A stretch of 64,000 bases of DNA, taken from the NCBI RefSeq assembly GCF_003144315.1, contig NZ_MPDK01000004.1, positions 62,001 through 126,000 on the forward strand, read 5' to 3'. Shown piece after piece: positions 46,415 through 54,804 of this stretch. The DNA is from Sulfoacidibacillus thermotolerans. Its GTDB lineage: Bacteria > Bacillota > Bacilli > Alicyclobacillales > SLC66. The position numbers and the translations under genes are program-made. How positions within the stretch are numbered: the stretch's first letter is position 1; every line of letters starts with the position of its first letter. The notes under the pieces are model-generated. The model was not told where the DNA came from. It did not search any database and saw only the letters and a list, made by a program, of their open reading frames with translations.

Positions 46415-46446
46415 TGACAAAATCGGCGACGATACCGATTTTGTCA
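46415..46446 (-). terminator. intra-operon hairpin between sugar-binding protein and permeases
   Basis: Perfect 12-bp inverted repeat TGACAAAATCGG / CCGATTTTGTCA with an eight-base loop; on the transcribed strand it is followed by CTCTTCTT rather than a pure T-run. A second, smaller stem (CATCCGA/TCGGATG) is at 46373-46391. As in the opp operon, this should lower permease expression or stabilise the upstream mRNA. Confidence 0.65.
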
Positions 46447-46475
46447 GCTCAAGATTGCGTGCAACAGAGGGTGAG

Positions 46476-47789
46476 TTAGCTAAGCGGATTGGCTTGTGCT
46501 GCGCTGTTGACCGCGGAGACAAACTGATTTACGTTATGGTTTGTCACAAAAATCTCCATTGCATTATTTACTGCATTTGTAAATCCGGGATTTGCTCCGC
46601 CTTGGCCAATGACAAGAACCAACGGATCCTTTTTATAAGATGCCATTGCGGAACGAGAATAGGCATCGTATAGTGAGGTATTTGCATCTAGCCGCGGAGA
46701 GAAGGTTCCTTTTAGCGGATTGAAGACGTCTTGCCCTTTTTCAGAGCCAAGAACTTTTAAGAAATCAAGAGTTGGCGTATCGTTTTTCAATTTTGCAGGC
46801 AATCCAAAAACGTCGGTTACAGCTGCAAAGACTCCTTGGGTTCCTGGAGTAGGCGCCCAACCAAAGCCTGTTCCCGGAGTTAGATGTAAATCTGTCGTAA
46901 AGTAACCCTGTGCCCAGTCGCCTTGTACGTTCATAGCTGCTTTGCCTTCTGCGACGAGTTGGTCAGCCTGTTGCCAGTGTAGCGCCGAATAATCCGGATT
47001 AGCATAGCTCAACATCTTCGCAAACGTCTGCGATGCAGCAACCACTCCAGGAGAATTCCAAGATGCTTTGCCATCGAGGAGTTGGTTGTATTCGTTTACT
47101 CCGACCGTGCCGAGCAACACATCACTCCAGAGCAGTGTAGCTTCCCAGTTGCCGTGGTTGGCTAAAGCGAGTGGTGTAATGCCGTGTTGTTTTAAAATTG
47201 CAGCATCAGCAAAGAATTGTGAAAAAGTAGTAGGAGGCGTCAGATTGTATTTGTGGAAGATACTTGGATTATACCAAAGTACGTTGGCGCGTTGCATGTC
47301 GACGGGTACAGCGTAAATTTTGCCGTTTACAGTCAACAAATTAAGAAGTGATTGTGGGAAAGCATGATACCATCCTTGTTGTTGATACAAGGAATTCAGA
47401 GGTTGCATATCGCCTGCTTGAATCCACGATAACAAGGATCCATTTCCACCGTGTACTTGGAATGTTCCAGGAGGATTTCCTGCTTCCATACGGCTCGCTA
47501 AAACAGCTTTTGCATTTGAGCCAGCTCCACCTGCAACTGCTTCATTTACTACTTGGACGTTAGGATACTGCTGATTGAAAACGCCAATTAGGGATTTAAG
47601 AGCTTTACTACTAGCAACTCCAGTCCACCAACTGAAGATTTGCAACTGCTGACCACTTGCAGATTGGGTAGTTGGAGTCGTCCCGGATGATGCTGGCGCT
47701 GCTCCCTGGCTACCACATCCTGTGAGTGCGATCGAACCAAGTGCTGCGACCGCAGCAAGACTTACGCCCATTTTCTTTTTCATTTGCAC
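46476..47789 (-). CDS. sugar-binding lipoprotein of CUT1 ABC importer (glucose/mannose-type)
   Basis: A 437-residue family-1 binding protein with a lipoprotein signal (KKKMGVSLAAVAALGSIALTGC). The body is rich in Trp and Asn-Gly motifs typical of carbohydrate-binding proteins (SWWTGVASSKALKSL, ALANHGNWEATLLWSDVL) and resembles the glucose/mannose group by eye. Anchored outside the membrane and delivers sugar to the permease pair. GTG at 47789 (or ATG at 47783) follows AAGGGGGT. The exact sugar is not determined. Confidence 0.9.
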   Translation of the reverse strand: MQMKKKMGVSLAAVAALGSIALTGCGSQGAAPASSGTTPTTQSASGQQLQIFSWWTGVASSKALKSLIGVFNQQYPNVQVVNEAVAGGAGSNAKAVLASRMEAGNPPGTFQVHGGNGSLLSWIQAGDMQPLNSLYQQQGWYHAFPQSLLNLLTVNGKIYAVPVDMQRANVLWYNPSIFHKYNLTPPTTFSQFFADAAILKQHGITPLALANHGNWEATLLWSDVLLGTVGVNEYNQLLDGKASWNSPGVVAASQTFAKMLSYANPDYSALHWQQADQLVAEGKAAMNVQGDWAQGYFTTDLHLTPGTGFGWAPTPGTQGVFAAVTDVFGLPAKLKNDTPTLDFLKVLGSEKGQDVFNPLKGTFSPRLDANTSLYDAYSRSAMASYKKDPLVLVIGQGGANPGFTNAVNNAMEIFVTNHNVNQFVSAVNSAAQANPLS

Positions 47790-47819
47790 AATGATACCCC
47801 CTTATTTTTGTACCTAGTT

Positions 47820-47848
47820 ACATTACAATGAGACTACAAAACTGTCAA
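47820..47848 (-). promoter_or_regulatory. sigma-A promoter of the sugar transport operon
   Basis: On the minus strand: TTGACA (47848-47843), 17-bp spacer, TAATGT (47825-47820), about 30 bp before the start codon. Confidence 0.8.
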
Positions 47849-47900
47849 AACTATAGTCGCAGTGACTGCGCGGTCCTCGTGTCCCCATTTTAAAATTGAG

Positions 47901-47908
47901 AAGCGCTT
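47901..47908 (-). promoter_or_regulatory. LacI/CcpA-type operator half, upstream of the sugar operon
   Basis: AAGCGCTT core followed on the plus strand by ACA (AAGCGCTTACA matches the right half of a catabolite-response element perfectly), while the left half deviates. It lies about 50 bp upstream of the -35 box. Control by CcpA or a local LacI-type regulator is possible. Confidence 0.4.
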
Positions 47909-47949
47909 ACAATGGAGCACTACTAACCTCGCATAAAATCTTTGTTTTT

Positions 47950-48330
47950 ACAATATACTAACTCAATCGTTTGTGCAACTATTAATTTCGTGCTTATCAC
48001 ATAGTTTAACATAAAAGTGTTCGGTTATGTGAGAAAAATAGTTTTGCTGTGTGTCGCGCGCACGCTCGTAAGCGGCTTAAGCTAATAGCAGAAAAAGCGG
48101 TAAAAGAGGGATGGCTAAGTGTTGTTGAAAATCGCACAGATGTAGAGTAAATCGCACAATCATGTGAGAGTCGATTGCTGTGTTTATTAAAGTAATGAAC
48201 TATGTTTGCTGGGTGGCTATTTTAGAGAGTGCGAGCGACACTCGGTGTGATGATCGTAGAATGAGAGAAGGAGTTGCATCTCGCGATGTGATCGTTACAA
48301 TGTGAGGAGTATAAGGGAGGAACGTAATCG
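47950..48330 (+). other. gene-poor stretch upstream of a small membrane protein gene
   Basis: About 380 AT-rich bases without a convincing gene. A 33-codon frame at 48049-48150 (GTG to TAA; AEKAVKEGWLSVVENRTDVE at the end) has coding-like composition but no ribosome binding site and no recognised family; it may be the remains of a lost gene's 3' end. No repeat or insertion-sequence ends were seen. Confidence 0.35.
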
Positions 48331-48669
48331 GTGGCTGTTCTTCAAGCGATTTTCATTCGCGTTGCGATAGGGTTTTCCATTGCTGCAGTTGGTACGCTTG
48401 TTTCACTAGTGACTGGGAATTGGCGGATTGAATATGATTGGTTTGGCATGCTAGGCATGATTTTGCTTGGAGCGGCGAGTATTCCCTTATTTACGACGAG
48501 TTCGCGAAAGTATATTTCCACACAAAGGAAAATCGCGAAAGAGCCACTTCATGATGCCGTGCAAATTCAGAATGGAAATGAGATTCACCTGGCGGTCACA
48601 CTTTTTTTGATTGGCGCAATCAATTTTTTAGTCCCCATTATCATTTACTATGGGTTTCACCCCAAATGA
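48331..48669 (+). CDS. hypothetical three-helix membrane protein
   Basis: A 112-residue protein, GTG start after AAGGGAGG. Two N-terminal hydrophobic segments (residues 8-27 and 38-55), a charged cytoplasmic loop (SSRKYISTQRKIAKE) and a C-terminal helix (LAVTLFLIGAINFLVPIIIYY). The pattern is like the DUF3899 group of small Bacillales membrane proteins, but this is not certain. Stands alone before the tRNA genes. Confidence 0.6.
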   Translation: MAVLQAIFIRVAIGFSIAAVGTLVSLVTGNWRIEYDWFGMLGMILLGAASIPLFTTSSRKYISTQRKIAKEPLHDAVQIQNGNEIHLAVTLFLIGAINFLVPIIIYYGFHPK

Positions 48670-48798
48670 AGATCTGCGGCGGGAGAGTATCGCCGGGGGA
48701 CTTTTGTTGCGAGAGCTAATTTTGTTTTTAGACAGATCGTTTTTAACTGAAGCTCTTGCATTCTTTTTTGAGTTGTGATATTCTACAACAGTCAGTTC

Positions 48799-48874
48799 GG
48801 GGATATAGCTCAGCTGGTAGAGCACCTGCCTTGCACGCAGGGGGTCAGCGGTTCGAATCCGCTTATCTCCACCA
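48799..48874 (+). tRNA. tRNA-Ala (TGC anticodon)
   Basis: 76-nt cloverleaf with CCA encoded. Acceptor GGGGATA/TATCTCC, D-loop AGCTCAGCTGGTAGAGC, anticodon loop CTTGCAC, T-loop GGTTCGAATCC. The first of three tRNA genes on this strand. Confidence 0.97.
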
Positions 48875-48928
48875 TGATCAATTTTTAAAGGCATGGAGTT
48901 ATCTAGTCGAATGGATTGATCTTTTTAT

Positions 48929-49003
48929 TCCTCGATAGCTCAGCGGTAGAGCATCCGGCTGTTAACCGGAGGGTCGTAGGTTCGAATCCTACTCGGGGAG
49001 CCA
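48929..49003 (+). tRNA. tRNA-Asn (GTT anticodon)
   Basis: 75-nt cloverleaf with CCA encoded. Acceptor TCCTCGA/TCGGGGA, anticodon stem CCGGC/ACCGG around TGTTA, T-loop GGTTCGAATCC. Confidence 0.97.
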
Positions 49004-49010
49004 TTTTTAT

Positions 49011-49104
49011 GGAGTGATGGCCGAGTTGGTCGAAGGCGCTCGCCTGCTAAGCGAGTATACGCTTTAAAGGCGTATCGAGGGTTCGAATCCCTCTCACTCC
49101 GCCA
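49011..49104 (+). tRNA. tRNA-Ser (GCT anticodon)
   Basis: 94-nt class II tRNA with CCA encoded. Acceptor GGAGTGA/TCACTCC, anticodon GCT at 49046-49048, a long variable arm (TATACGCTTTAAAGGCGTA) typical of Ser tRNAs. Seven bases after tRNA-Asn. Confidence 0.97.
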
Positions 49105-49169
49105 GACTTACTTATGAAAGATTGCCCTTGTGCAATCTTTTTGTTATATTATGACGATAAAATGCAATA

Positions 49170-49393
49170 TGAGCGATGAAGGGGAAAAGTAACCTGAGGA
49201 GTGCGAGGCAGAGAGTTGGCGGGTGGTGCGAGCCAAGTGCGCAGCGCAGGTGAAGCTCGCCCTGGAGCAAGGCGGGTAGTCTCTCTATCGACTAATTGAG
49301 CGAAGAATAGTTTTTTTAAAGAAGCTGTTCTTAAGCAGGGTGGTACCGCGAGAAACTCTCGCCCCTGTACGGGGGTGGGGGTTTTTGTATTTT
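49170..49393 (+). promoter_or_regulatory. leucine T-box leader of leuS
   Basis: A tRNA-sensing leader with the T-box sequence AGGGTGGTACCGCG at 49337-49350. Stem I spans about 49190-49290, with a CTC (Leu) triplet in the specifier region (GAAGCTCGCC, around 49253-49262). A terminator hairpin (GCCCCTGTACGGGGGT then GTTTTT, to about 49386) competes with the antiterminator. Uncharged tRNA-Leu should promote read-through into leuS. This explains the 307-bp gap before leuS. Confidence 0.93.
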
Positions 49394-49411
49394 TAAGGGG
49401 GCGATTGCGCA

Positions 49412-51835
49412 ATGAATTATGATGCAAAAACAATTGAGGCAAAATGGCAATCTTATTGGGAAGAAACTGGGCGTGACCGTGCCTTGGAGACATCGCAACG
49501 GCCTAAATATTACTGTCTTGACATGTTTCCGTACCCTTCTGGTTCAGGGTTGCACGTGGGGCATTGGCGAGGATATGTGTTGTCTGATGTTTGGAGTCGC
49601 TATAAGCGCTTAAATGGCTATGAAGTCTTGCATCCGATGGGGTGGGATGCTTTTGGACTTCCTGCAGAAAATGATGCAATCAAAAAAGGGATTCATCCAA
49701 CGGTAGGGACTGCGCGCAATATTGCGAATTTTAAAGAGCAATTAAAGCGCATGGGTGCGATGTTTGATTGGAGTCGCGAAATCAATACTAGTTCACCTGA
49801 ATATTATAAATGGACACAGTGGATTTTTCTTCAATTGTTTGATATGGGATTGGCTTATCGCAAAGAAATGCCTATTAATTGGTGTCCGAGTTGCAAAACT
49901 GGACTTGCAAATGAAGAAGTGGTAGATGGCGCTTGTGAGCGCTGTGGAACACCAGTGACTAAACGCAACATGAATCAATGGATGTTGCGAATCACGGATT
50001 ATGCGGAACGTCTTCTCAATGATCTAGACGATCTGGATTGGCCAGAAAAAGTGAAAAAAATGCAGGCAAATTGGATTGGTCGCAGTGAAGGTGCGGAACT
50101 TTCATTTGAATTGCATGGCCTAGAGAAGCGCCTCGCGGTGTTTACGACGCGACCAGATACATTGTATGGGGTCACATACATGGTGTTGGCGCCGGAACAT
50201 CCGCTTGTTTCGGAGCTGACAACACCACAACAGCAACAAGCTGTATCTGAGTATGTAACACAGACACTCGCGAAATCGCAGTTGGCGCGTCAACGTGTAG
50301 ATAAAACAAAGACAGGGGTATTTACGGGAGGATATGCTGTACATCCTTTGACAGGCGAATTGTTGCCGATTTGGATTGCTGATTATGTACTAATGGATTA
50401 TGGGACAGGGGCAATTATGGCTGTTCCTGCACACGATCAACGCGACTTTGAGTTTGCGCGGCAATTTCAGTTGCCAGTGCGGCGCGTGATCAAAATGGCT
50501 GGAGTGCAAGAGGTTTCTGAACAAAATATGCAAGAGGCAGATGTCAGAGACGGCACCTTGATGAATTCAGGACCTTATGATGGACTTACAGTTGAAGAAG
50601 CAAAACGAAACGTCGTTTTAGATCTTGAGGCCAAGGGAATTGCGAAACGAACGGTGGGATACAAGTTGCGCGACTGGGTGTTTGCGCGTCAACGTTATTG
50701 GGGTGAACCCATTCCTGTCGTACATTGTGAGCGTTGCGGAATTGTCCCTGTAAAGGAAGAAGATCTTCCCGTTTTATTGCCAGATGTTGAGCGCTATGAA
50801 CCCACTGGTACTGGGGAGTCGCCGCTTGCTGCAATTGAATCGTTTGTGCAGACGACTTGTCCAAAATGTAAGGGTCCAGCAAAACGTGAAACGGATACGA
50901 TGCCGCAGTGGGCAGGATCTTGTTGGTACTTTTTGCGTTTTGCGGATCCACATAATGCAGAACGTCTATTTGATCGTGAAAAAGTAGATTATTGGCTGCC
51001 TGTGGACATGTATATTGGGGGTGTCGAGCATGCGGTACTGCACTTGCTCTATGCACGGTTTTTTACGAAAGTTTTATACGATCGCAAGGTAATTGGATTT
51101 CATGAACCGTTTGTTCGATTATTTAATCAAGGAATGATGACCTTACACGGCGCAAAGATGTCAAAATCGAAGGGAAATGTAGTGAGTCCGGAGGAATTAG
51201 TCGAGAAGTACGGGACTGATACGTTACGTATGTACGAATTGTTTGTTGGGCCTCCTGAAGTGGATGCGGAGTGGAATCCACGTGCGATCGAAGGAGTGCA
51301 CCGTTTCTTGGCCCGCACCTATCGATTGATCGTCGATGCGGCAGCGCAAATGCAAAAGCAGGAATCGCGGTCACTCGGAAAGCTTCGGCATCGTTTTGTG
51401 CAGCAAGTAACTGAACGTATTGAAGGGTTTCGATTTAATACGGTTGTAAGTGCATTTATGGAATATGTTGCGGCCTTGTCAGAACAAAGTGAGACACTAG
51501 ACCAAAAAACATTAGATACGCTGGTGATTTGTTTGGCGCCACTTGCACCGCACTTGGCTGAAGAGTGTTGGAGAATAATAGGGAATCAAGGTTCCGTCTT
51601 TGATGCTTCGTGGCCAGAGGTTGACGAACGCTATTTAGTGGATGATACTGTCGTAATTGTAGTGCAGATCAATGGGAAGATACGTGACCGAATTGAGGTG
51701 GCCCGCGAGACAGAACAAGAACAAGTTCGGGAGCGGGTATTTGCTAGTCCGTCGGTCCAAACTGCAATTGCGGATAAAACAATAGTAAAGGAAGTATATG
51801 TTCCGGGTAAAATTTTTAATCTTGTTGTCCGCTAA
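49412..51835 (+). CDS. leuS: leucyl-tRNA synthetase
   Basis: An 807-residue class Ia synthetase of bacterial type. HIGH-like motif is HVGH (GLHVGHWRGYV near residue 48), the KMSKS loop reads KMSKSKGNV near residue 577, zinc-type Cys pairs (CPSCKTG, CERCG) are present, and the CP1 editing domain has TTRPDTLYGVTYM. Charges tRNA-Leu. Controlled by the T-box leader. Confidence 0.98.
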   Translation: MNYDAKTIEAKWQSYWEETGRDRALETSQRPKYYCLDMFPYPSGSGLHVGHWRGYVLSDVWSRYKRLNGYEVLHPMGWDAFGLPAENDAIKKGIHPTVGTARNIANFKEQLKRMGAMFDWSREINTSSPEYYKWTQWIFLQLFDMGLAYRKEMPINWCPSCKTGLANEEVVDGACERCGTPVTKRNMNQWMLRITDYAERLLNDLDDLDWPEKVKKMQANWIGRSEGAELSFELHGLEKRLAVFTTRPDTLYGVTYMVLAPEHPLVSELTTPQQQQAVSEYVTQTLAKSQLARQRVDKTKTGVFTGGYAVHPLTGELLPIWIADYVLMDYGTGAIMAVPAHDQRDFEFARQFQLPVRRVIKMAGVQEVSEQNMQEADVRDGTLMNSGPYDGLTVEEAKRNVVLDLEAKGIAKRTVGYKLRDWVFARQRYWGEPIPVVHCERCGIVPVKEEDLPVLLPDVERYEPTGTGESPLAAIESFVQTTCPKCKGPAKRETDTMPQWAGSCWYFLRFADPHNAERLFDREKVDYWLPVDMYIGGVEHAVLHLLYARFFTKVLYDRKVIGFHEPFVRLFNQGMMTLHGAKMSKSKGNVVSPEELVEKYGTDTLRMYELFVGPPEVDAEWNPRAIEGVHRFLARTYRLIVDAAAQMQKQESRSLGKLRHRFVQQVTERIEGFRFNTVVSAFMEYVAALSEQSETLDQKTLDTLVICLAPLAPHLAEECWRIIGNQGSVFDASWPEVDERYLVDDTVVIVVQINGKIRDRIEVARETEQEQVRERVFASPSVQTAIADKTIVKEVYVPGKIFNLVVR

Positions 51836-51871
51836 TGGGCGGAAAAGTCTGTACGGTGGGAGAGGTGCATG

Positions 51872-52747
51872 ATGAAGTTTGCAAAAATGCATGGACTTGG
51901 GAATAACTATATCTATGTGAATCTATGGGACACCTTGATAGAGGAAAAGGAATTTGCTCCACTTGCGGTGGCTGTGTCAAACGTGAATACAGGCATTGGC
52001 TCGGATGGAATGATTACGATGGGGCCCTCGCACATTGCAGATGCGCGCATGCGTATTTTTAATGAAGATGGTTCAGAGGGAGAAAATTGCGGGAATGGAC
52101 TGCGCTGTGTGGGAAAGTATTTATACGAAAAAGGGATCGTTCCAAAAGAGCGTTTAACGGTAGAAACAAAGGGCGGGCTGATGTACTTAGAGCTGCATTT
52201 GAATGAAGCGGGCGATGTCGTTGAAGAAGTAACTGTCGACATGGGTGAGCCGCGTTTGCGCAGGGAGCAGTTGCCTGTACTTGGCGGAGCGCCAGATGAG
52301 CAGGCGTTGTTACAGCCGATTGAAGTAGGTGGGGAAATGTTTCAATTTACGGGTGTATCTATGGGAAATCCGCATGCAGTCATTTTTGTCGATGACGCGA
52401 CAAAAATTGACGTTGCGGGTATTGGACCAAAATTGGAACATCATCCTCTCTTTCCAGAACGCGTAAATGTTGAGTTTGTCACGGCAAAAAATGATCGCGA
52501 ATTAGATTTTCGAGTATGGGAACGCGGTTCTGGGATCACGATGGCATGTGGCACAGGTGCCTGTGCTGCCGTAGTTGCAGGTGTGTTGACAAACCGTTTG
52601 CAACGCGGGGAAACCGTAGTGGTTCACCTTTTAGGTGGGGATCTAAGCATTCGCTGGGGGCACGATGGGCATGTGTATATGCGTGGACCTGCCGCATGGA
52701 TTTGTGAAGGTGAATGGTTAGGTGACGGTGGTTCTAAGCGAGGATGA
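51872..52747 (+). CDS. dapF: diaminopimelate epimerase
   Basis: About 291 residues with both catalytic cysteines in their motifs (GENCGNGLRC and MACGTGACAA). Converts LL- to meso-diaminopimelate for lysine and peptidoglycan. N-terminus KFAKMHGLGNNYIY: family members usually have GND(F/Y) here. ATG at 51872 has better RBS spacing than the adjacent ATG at 51869. Overlaps the next gene by ATGA. Confidence 0.96.
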   Translation: MKFAKMHGLGNNYIYVNLWDTLIEEKEFAPLAVAVSNVNTGIGSDGMITMGPSHIADARMRIFNEDGSEGENCGNGLRCVGKYLYEKGIVPKERLTVETKGGLMYLELHLNEAGDVVEEVTVDMGEPRLRREQLPVLGGAPDEQALLQPIEVGGEMFQFTGVSMGNPHAVIFVDDATKIDVAGIGPKLEHHPLFPERVNVEFVTAKNDRELDFRVWERGSGITMACGTGACAAVVAGVLTNRLQRGETVVVHLLGGDLSIRWGHDGHVYMRGPAAWICEGEWLGDGGSKRG

Positions 52748-53625
52748 AAACTTGGGCTCCCTATCTCGTGCTTTTAGTCGTGAGTGCAATTTGGGGCGCT
52801 CACGCTGTGGTGGGGGTGGCAGCGTTGCGGGCTTTAAGCCCGCTTGCTTTATCTGCATGGCGGTATGCTTTTACCGCTGTGCTGTTTGCGCCTGCACTCG
52901 TCGCTGCTGCCAAGCGCCTGCACCACTTAACGTTGTCTGATGGTTTGCTGTTGCTCATTGCGAGTTTATCTTCTGCTGTGTTTTATCCGCTTTTCTATTA
53001 TCGGTCATTAGCGGTGCTTCCACCTGTTGAATCCCTGTTAATTGTCAATGCAGCCCCTGTCTTAACTGCTCTCTTTGCCTACTTCTTTTATCGTGAACGG
53101 CTTTCTAAGCGACAAGTGATAGGTCTTGTCATTGCGCTGTTGGGGGTTGTGGTCATCAGTTTACAAGCGGCGACGCGAGGGACCCAGAGTTTAGAGGTTA
53201 TTTTTGACGCAGTGATTGGTACAGCAGCGTTTGCACTCTACAGTGTTGTATCGCGAAAATTGTACATGCGTTTACCGCTATTTGATGTACTCGCAGTGAC
53301 TTCATTTGTGGGTGCGATTTTCTTGTGGTTGATTGTGCTTTTTACACACACTTGGTCTGTTGCAACCGCGCTTGAAACACTCCGTGTCGGAGAATGGTTA
53401 AGTCTTCTGTTTATTGTTTTATTTGTAAGTACAATTGCGTATATTTTATATGGGTTTGGTTTAGCAAGGGTTCCTGGAGCTGTTTCCGCAGCGCTTACAT
53501 TTTATCCACAGCCGCTTTTTGCAGCGATCTTGCAGTGGATTTGGCTTGGCAAGGCAGTGACTTTGCTCACTGTCATTGGGGGTGCGATTATTCTTACGGG
53601 GAGTTTTGTATTGCGGCGTTCCTAG
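52744..53625 (+). CDS. EamA/DMT family transporter
   Basis: A 293-residue, ten-helix drug/metabolite transporter with two EamA repeats (PYLVLLVVSAIWGAHAVVG; second repeat starting near residue 150). Probably exports a metabolite or amino acid; coupling to dapF (ATGA overlap) makes a lysine- or diaminopimelate-related substrate conceivable but unproven. Confidence 0.88.
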   Translation: MKTWAPYLVLLVVSAIWGAHAVVGVAALRALSPLALSAWRYAFTAVLFAPALVAAAKRLHHLTLSDGLLLLIASLSSAVFYPLFYYRSLAVLPPVESLLIVNAAPVLTALFAYFFYRERLSKRQVIGLVIALLGVVVISLQAATRGTQSLEVIFDAVIGTAAFALYSVVSRKLYMRLPLFDVLAVTSFVGAIFLWLIVLFTHTWSVATALETLRVGEWLSLLFIVLFVSTIAYILYGFGLARVPGAVSAALTFYPQPLFAAILQWIWLGKAVTLLTVIGGAIILTGSFVLRRS

Positions 53626-53635
53626 GCATTCACCT

Positions 53636-53658
53636 ATATTCAAGGATGTGCGTATACT
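53636..53658 (+). promoter_or_regulatory. possible sigma-E-type promoter of spoVK
   Basis: ATATT and, 10 bases on, CGTATACT (six of seven matches to the CATACAnT -10 box), ending about 22 bp before the start codon. In Bacillus spoVK is expressed in the mother cell under sigma-E. The -35 match is weak; CGTATACT could also serve sigma-A. Confidence 0.3.
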
Positions 53659-53679
53659 GACAGCACTCCGGGTAAGCGG

Positions 53680-54804
53680 GTGATGACTTTGCAGTGGGGA
53701 CGTTCACCAATTGATGAAACCAAGACCGATGCAATTTTAGATCGATTTGCACGAGGCAAACTGAACCTATTTGCTTCGTTAGATCAACTGCGCCAAGTCT
53801 ATGAAGGGCGTTTGAATCGCAAAAAGGTTACACAAACAGATTTTTTCAATGGATATGTGTCAACTCAAACGCGCGAAGGGGATAAAGTGACGCAGGGTAT
53901 GGCGTTTGATGCGTATTGTGCCGAGGGATCTTTTGATCCACTGCAACACAAAGAAAAACTACTTGCTCCTCTTCATGCGTTGATTGGTTTGACTGAAGTA
54001 AAGCGCACAATCGACGAATTGTATGCTTATCTCGTCGTCCAGGGATTGCGTAGACAAGCAGGATTAAAATTAAATCAGACAGTTTTGCACATGATTTTTT
54101 CAGGTCGGCCAGGAACCGGGAAAACAACGGTAGCGCGATTACTTGGACCTGTTTTACGTGCACTTGGAGTATTGTCGCGAGGACACGTCGTTGAAGTGGA
54201 ACGTGCTGATCTTGTGGGTGAGTATATTGGGCATACTGCACAAAAAACGCGTGCACTGTTAGAGCAGGCGATGGGAGGAATCTTATTTATTGACGAGGCG
54301 TATGCGATTGCACGAGGCGGCGAGAAGGATTTTGGACGTGAAGCAATTGATACGCTTGTCAAAGGGATTGAGGATCGAAATCGTGATTTAGTGGTAATCC
54401 TTGCAGGGTATGAGATGGAAATGAAGTATTTTTTGTCGGTTAACCCGGGATTATCTTCCCGTTTTCCATTGCATGTTTTTTTTCCAGATTACTCTGTACA
54501 GGAGTTAGTGCAGATTGCTTCTGCAATGATTCGAGAGCGCCAGTATCATCTAGCGCCAGATGGTCTTGTCAGTTTACGTCAGCAGCTGCGCAAAGAACAG
54601 ATGCAAGCGGAATTTAGTAATGCTCGTACGGTGCGTAATTTGGTGGAGCGAGCGATTCGTAAGCAAGCCGTGCGAGTTTTAGAACAGAAGGAACAAACGC
54701 GTCAAGATCTAATGACTCTCATCGGCTCTGACTTTCGAGGGGAGGTAGACCATGAATCAATGCCTAGTGATTGGGCAACGGGGAGTTGGAAAAACCTACC
54801 TTAG
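53680..54804 (+). CDS. spoVK: SpoVK-like AAA ATPase (stage V sporulation)
   Basis: A 374-residue CbxX/CfxQ-type AAA protein: Walker A SGRPGTGKTT near residue 143, Walker B GGILFIDEAYAI near residue 200, sensor and arginine-finger region NPGLSSRFPLHV. SpoVK is needed for spore maturation. The order spoVK-hflX-ynbB-glnR-glnA is that of Bacillus subtilis, with one extra gene inserted after spoVK. GTG at 53680 or ATG at 53683. The last 53 bases overlap the next gene. Confidence 0.9.
   Translation: MMTLQWGRSPIDETKTDAILDRFARGKLNLFASLDQLRQVYEGRLNRKKVTQTDFFNGYVSTQTREGDKVTQGMAFDAYCAEGSFDPLQHKEKLLAPLHALIGLTEVKRTIDELYAYLVVQGLRRQAGLKLNQTVLHMIFSGRPGTGKTTVARLLGPVLRALGVLSRGHVVEVERADLVGEYIGHTAQKTRALLEQAMGGILFIDEAYAIARGGEKDFGREAIDTLVKGIEDRNRDLVVILAGYEMEMKYFLSVNPGLSSRFPLHVFFPDYSVQELVQIASAMIRERQYHLAPDGLVSLRQQLRKEQMQAEFSNARTVRNLVERAIRKQAVRVLEQKEQTRQDLMTLIGSDFRGEVDHESMPSDWATGSWKNLP

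Noticed and set aside
47895-47912. Full cre site before the sugar operon
   Set aside because: Only the right half fits; three bases of the left half deviate, so it was listed only as a possible operator.
49190-49300. TAGTC...GACTA repeat near 49285 as another copy of the recurrent palindrome
   Set aside because: It belongs to the T-box leader stem and has an 8-base centre, not the 6-base centre of the other copies.
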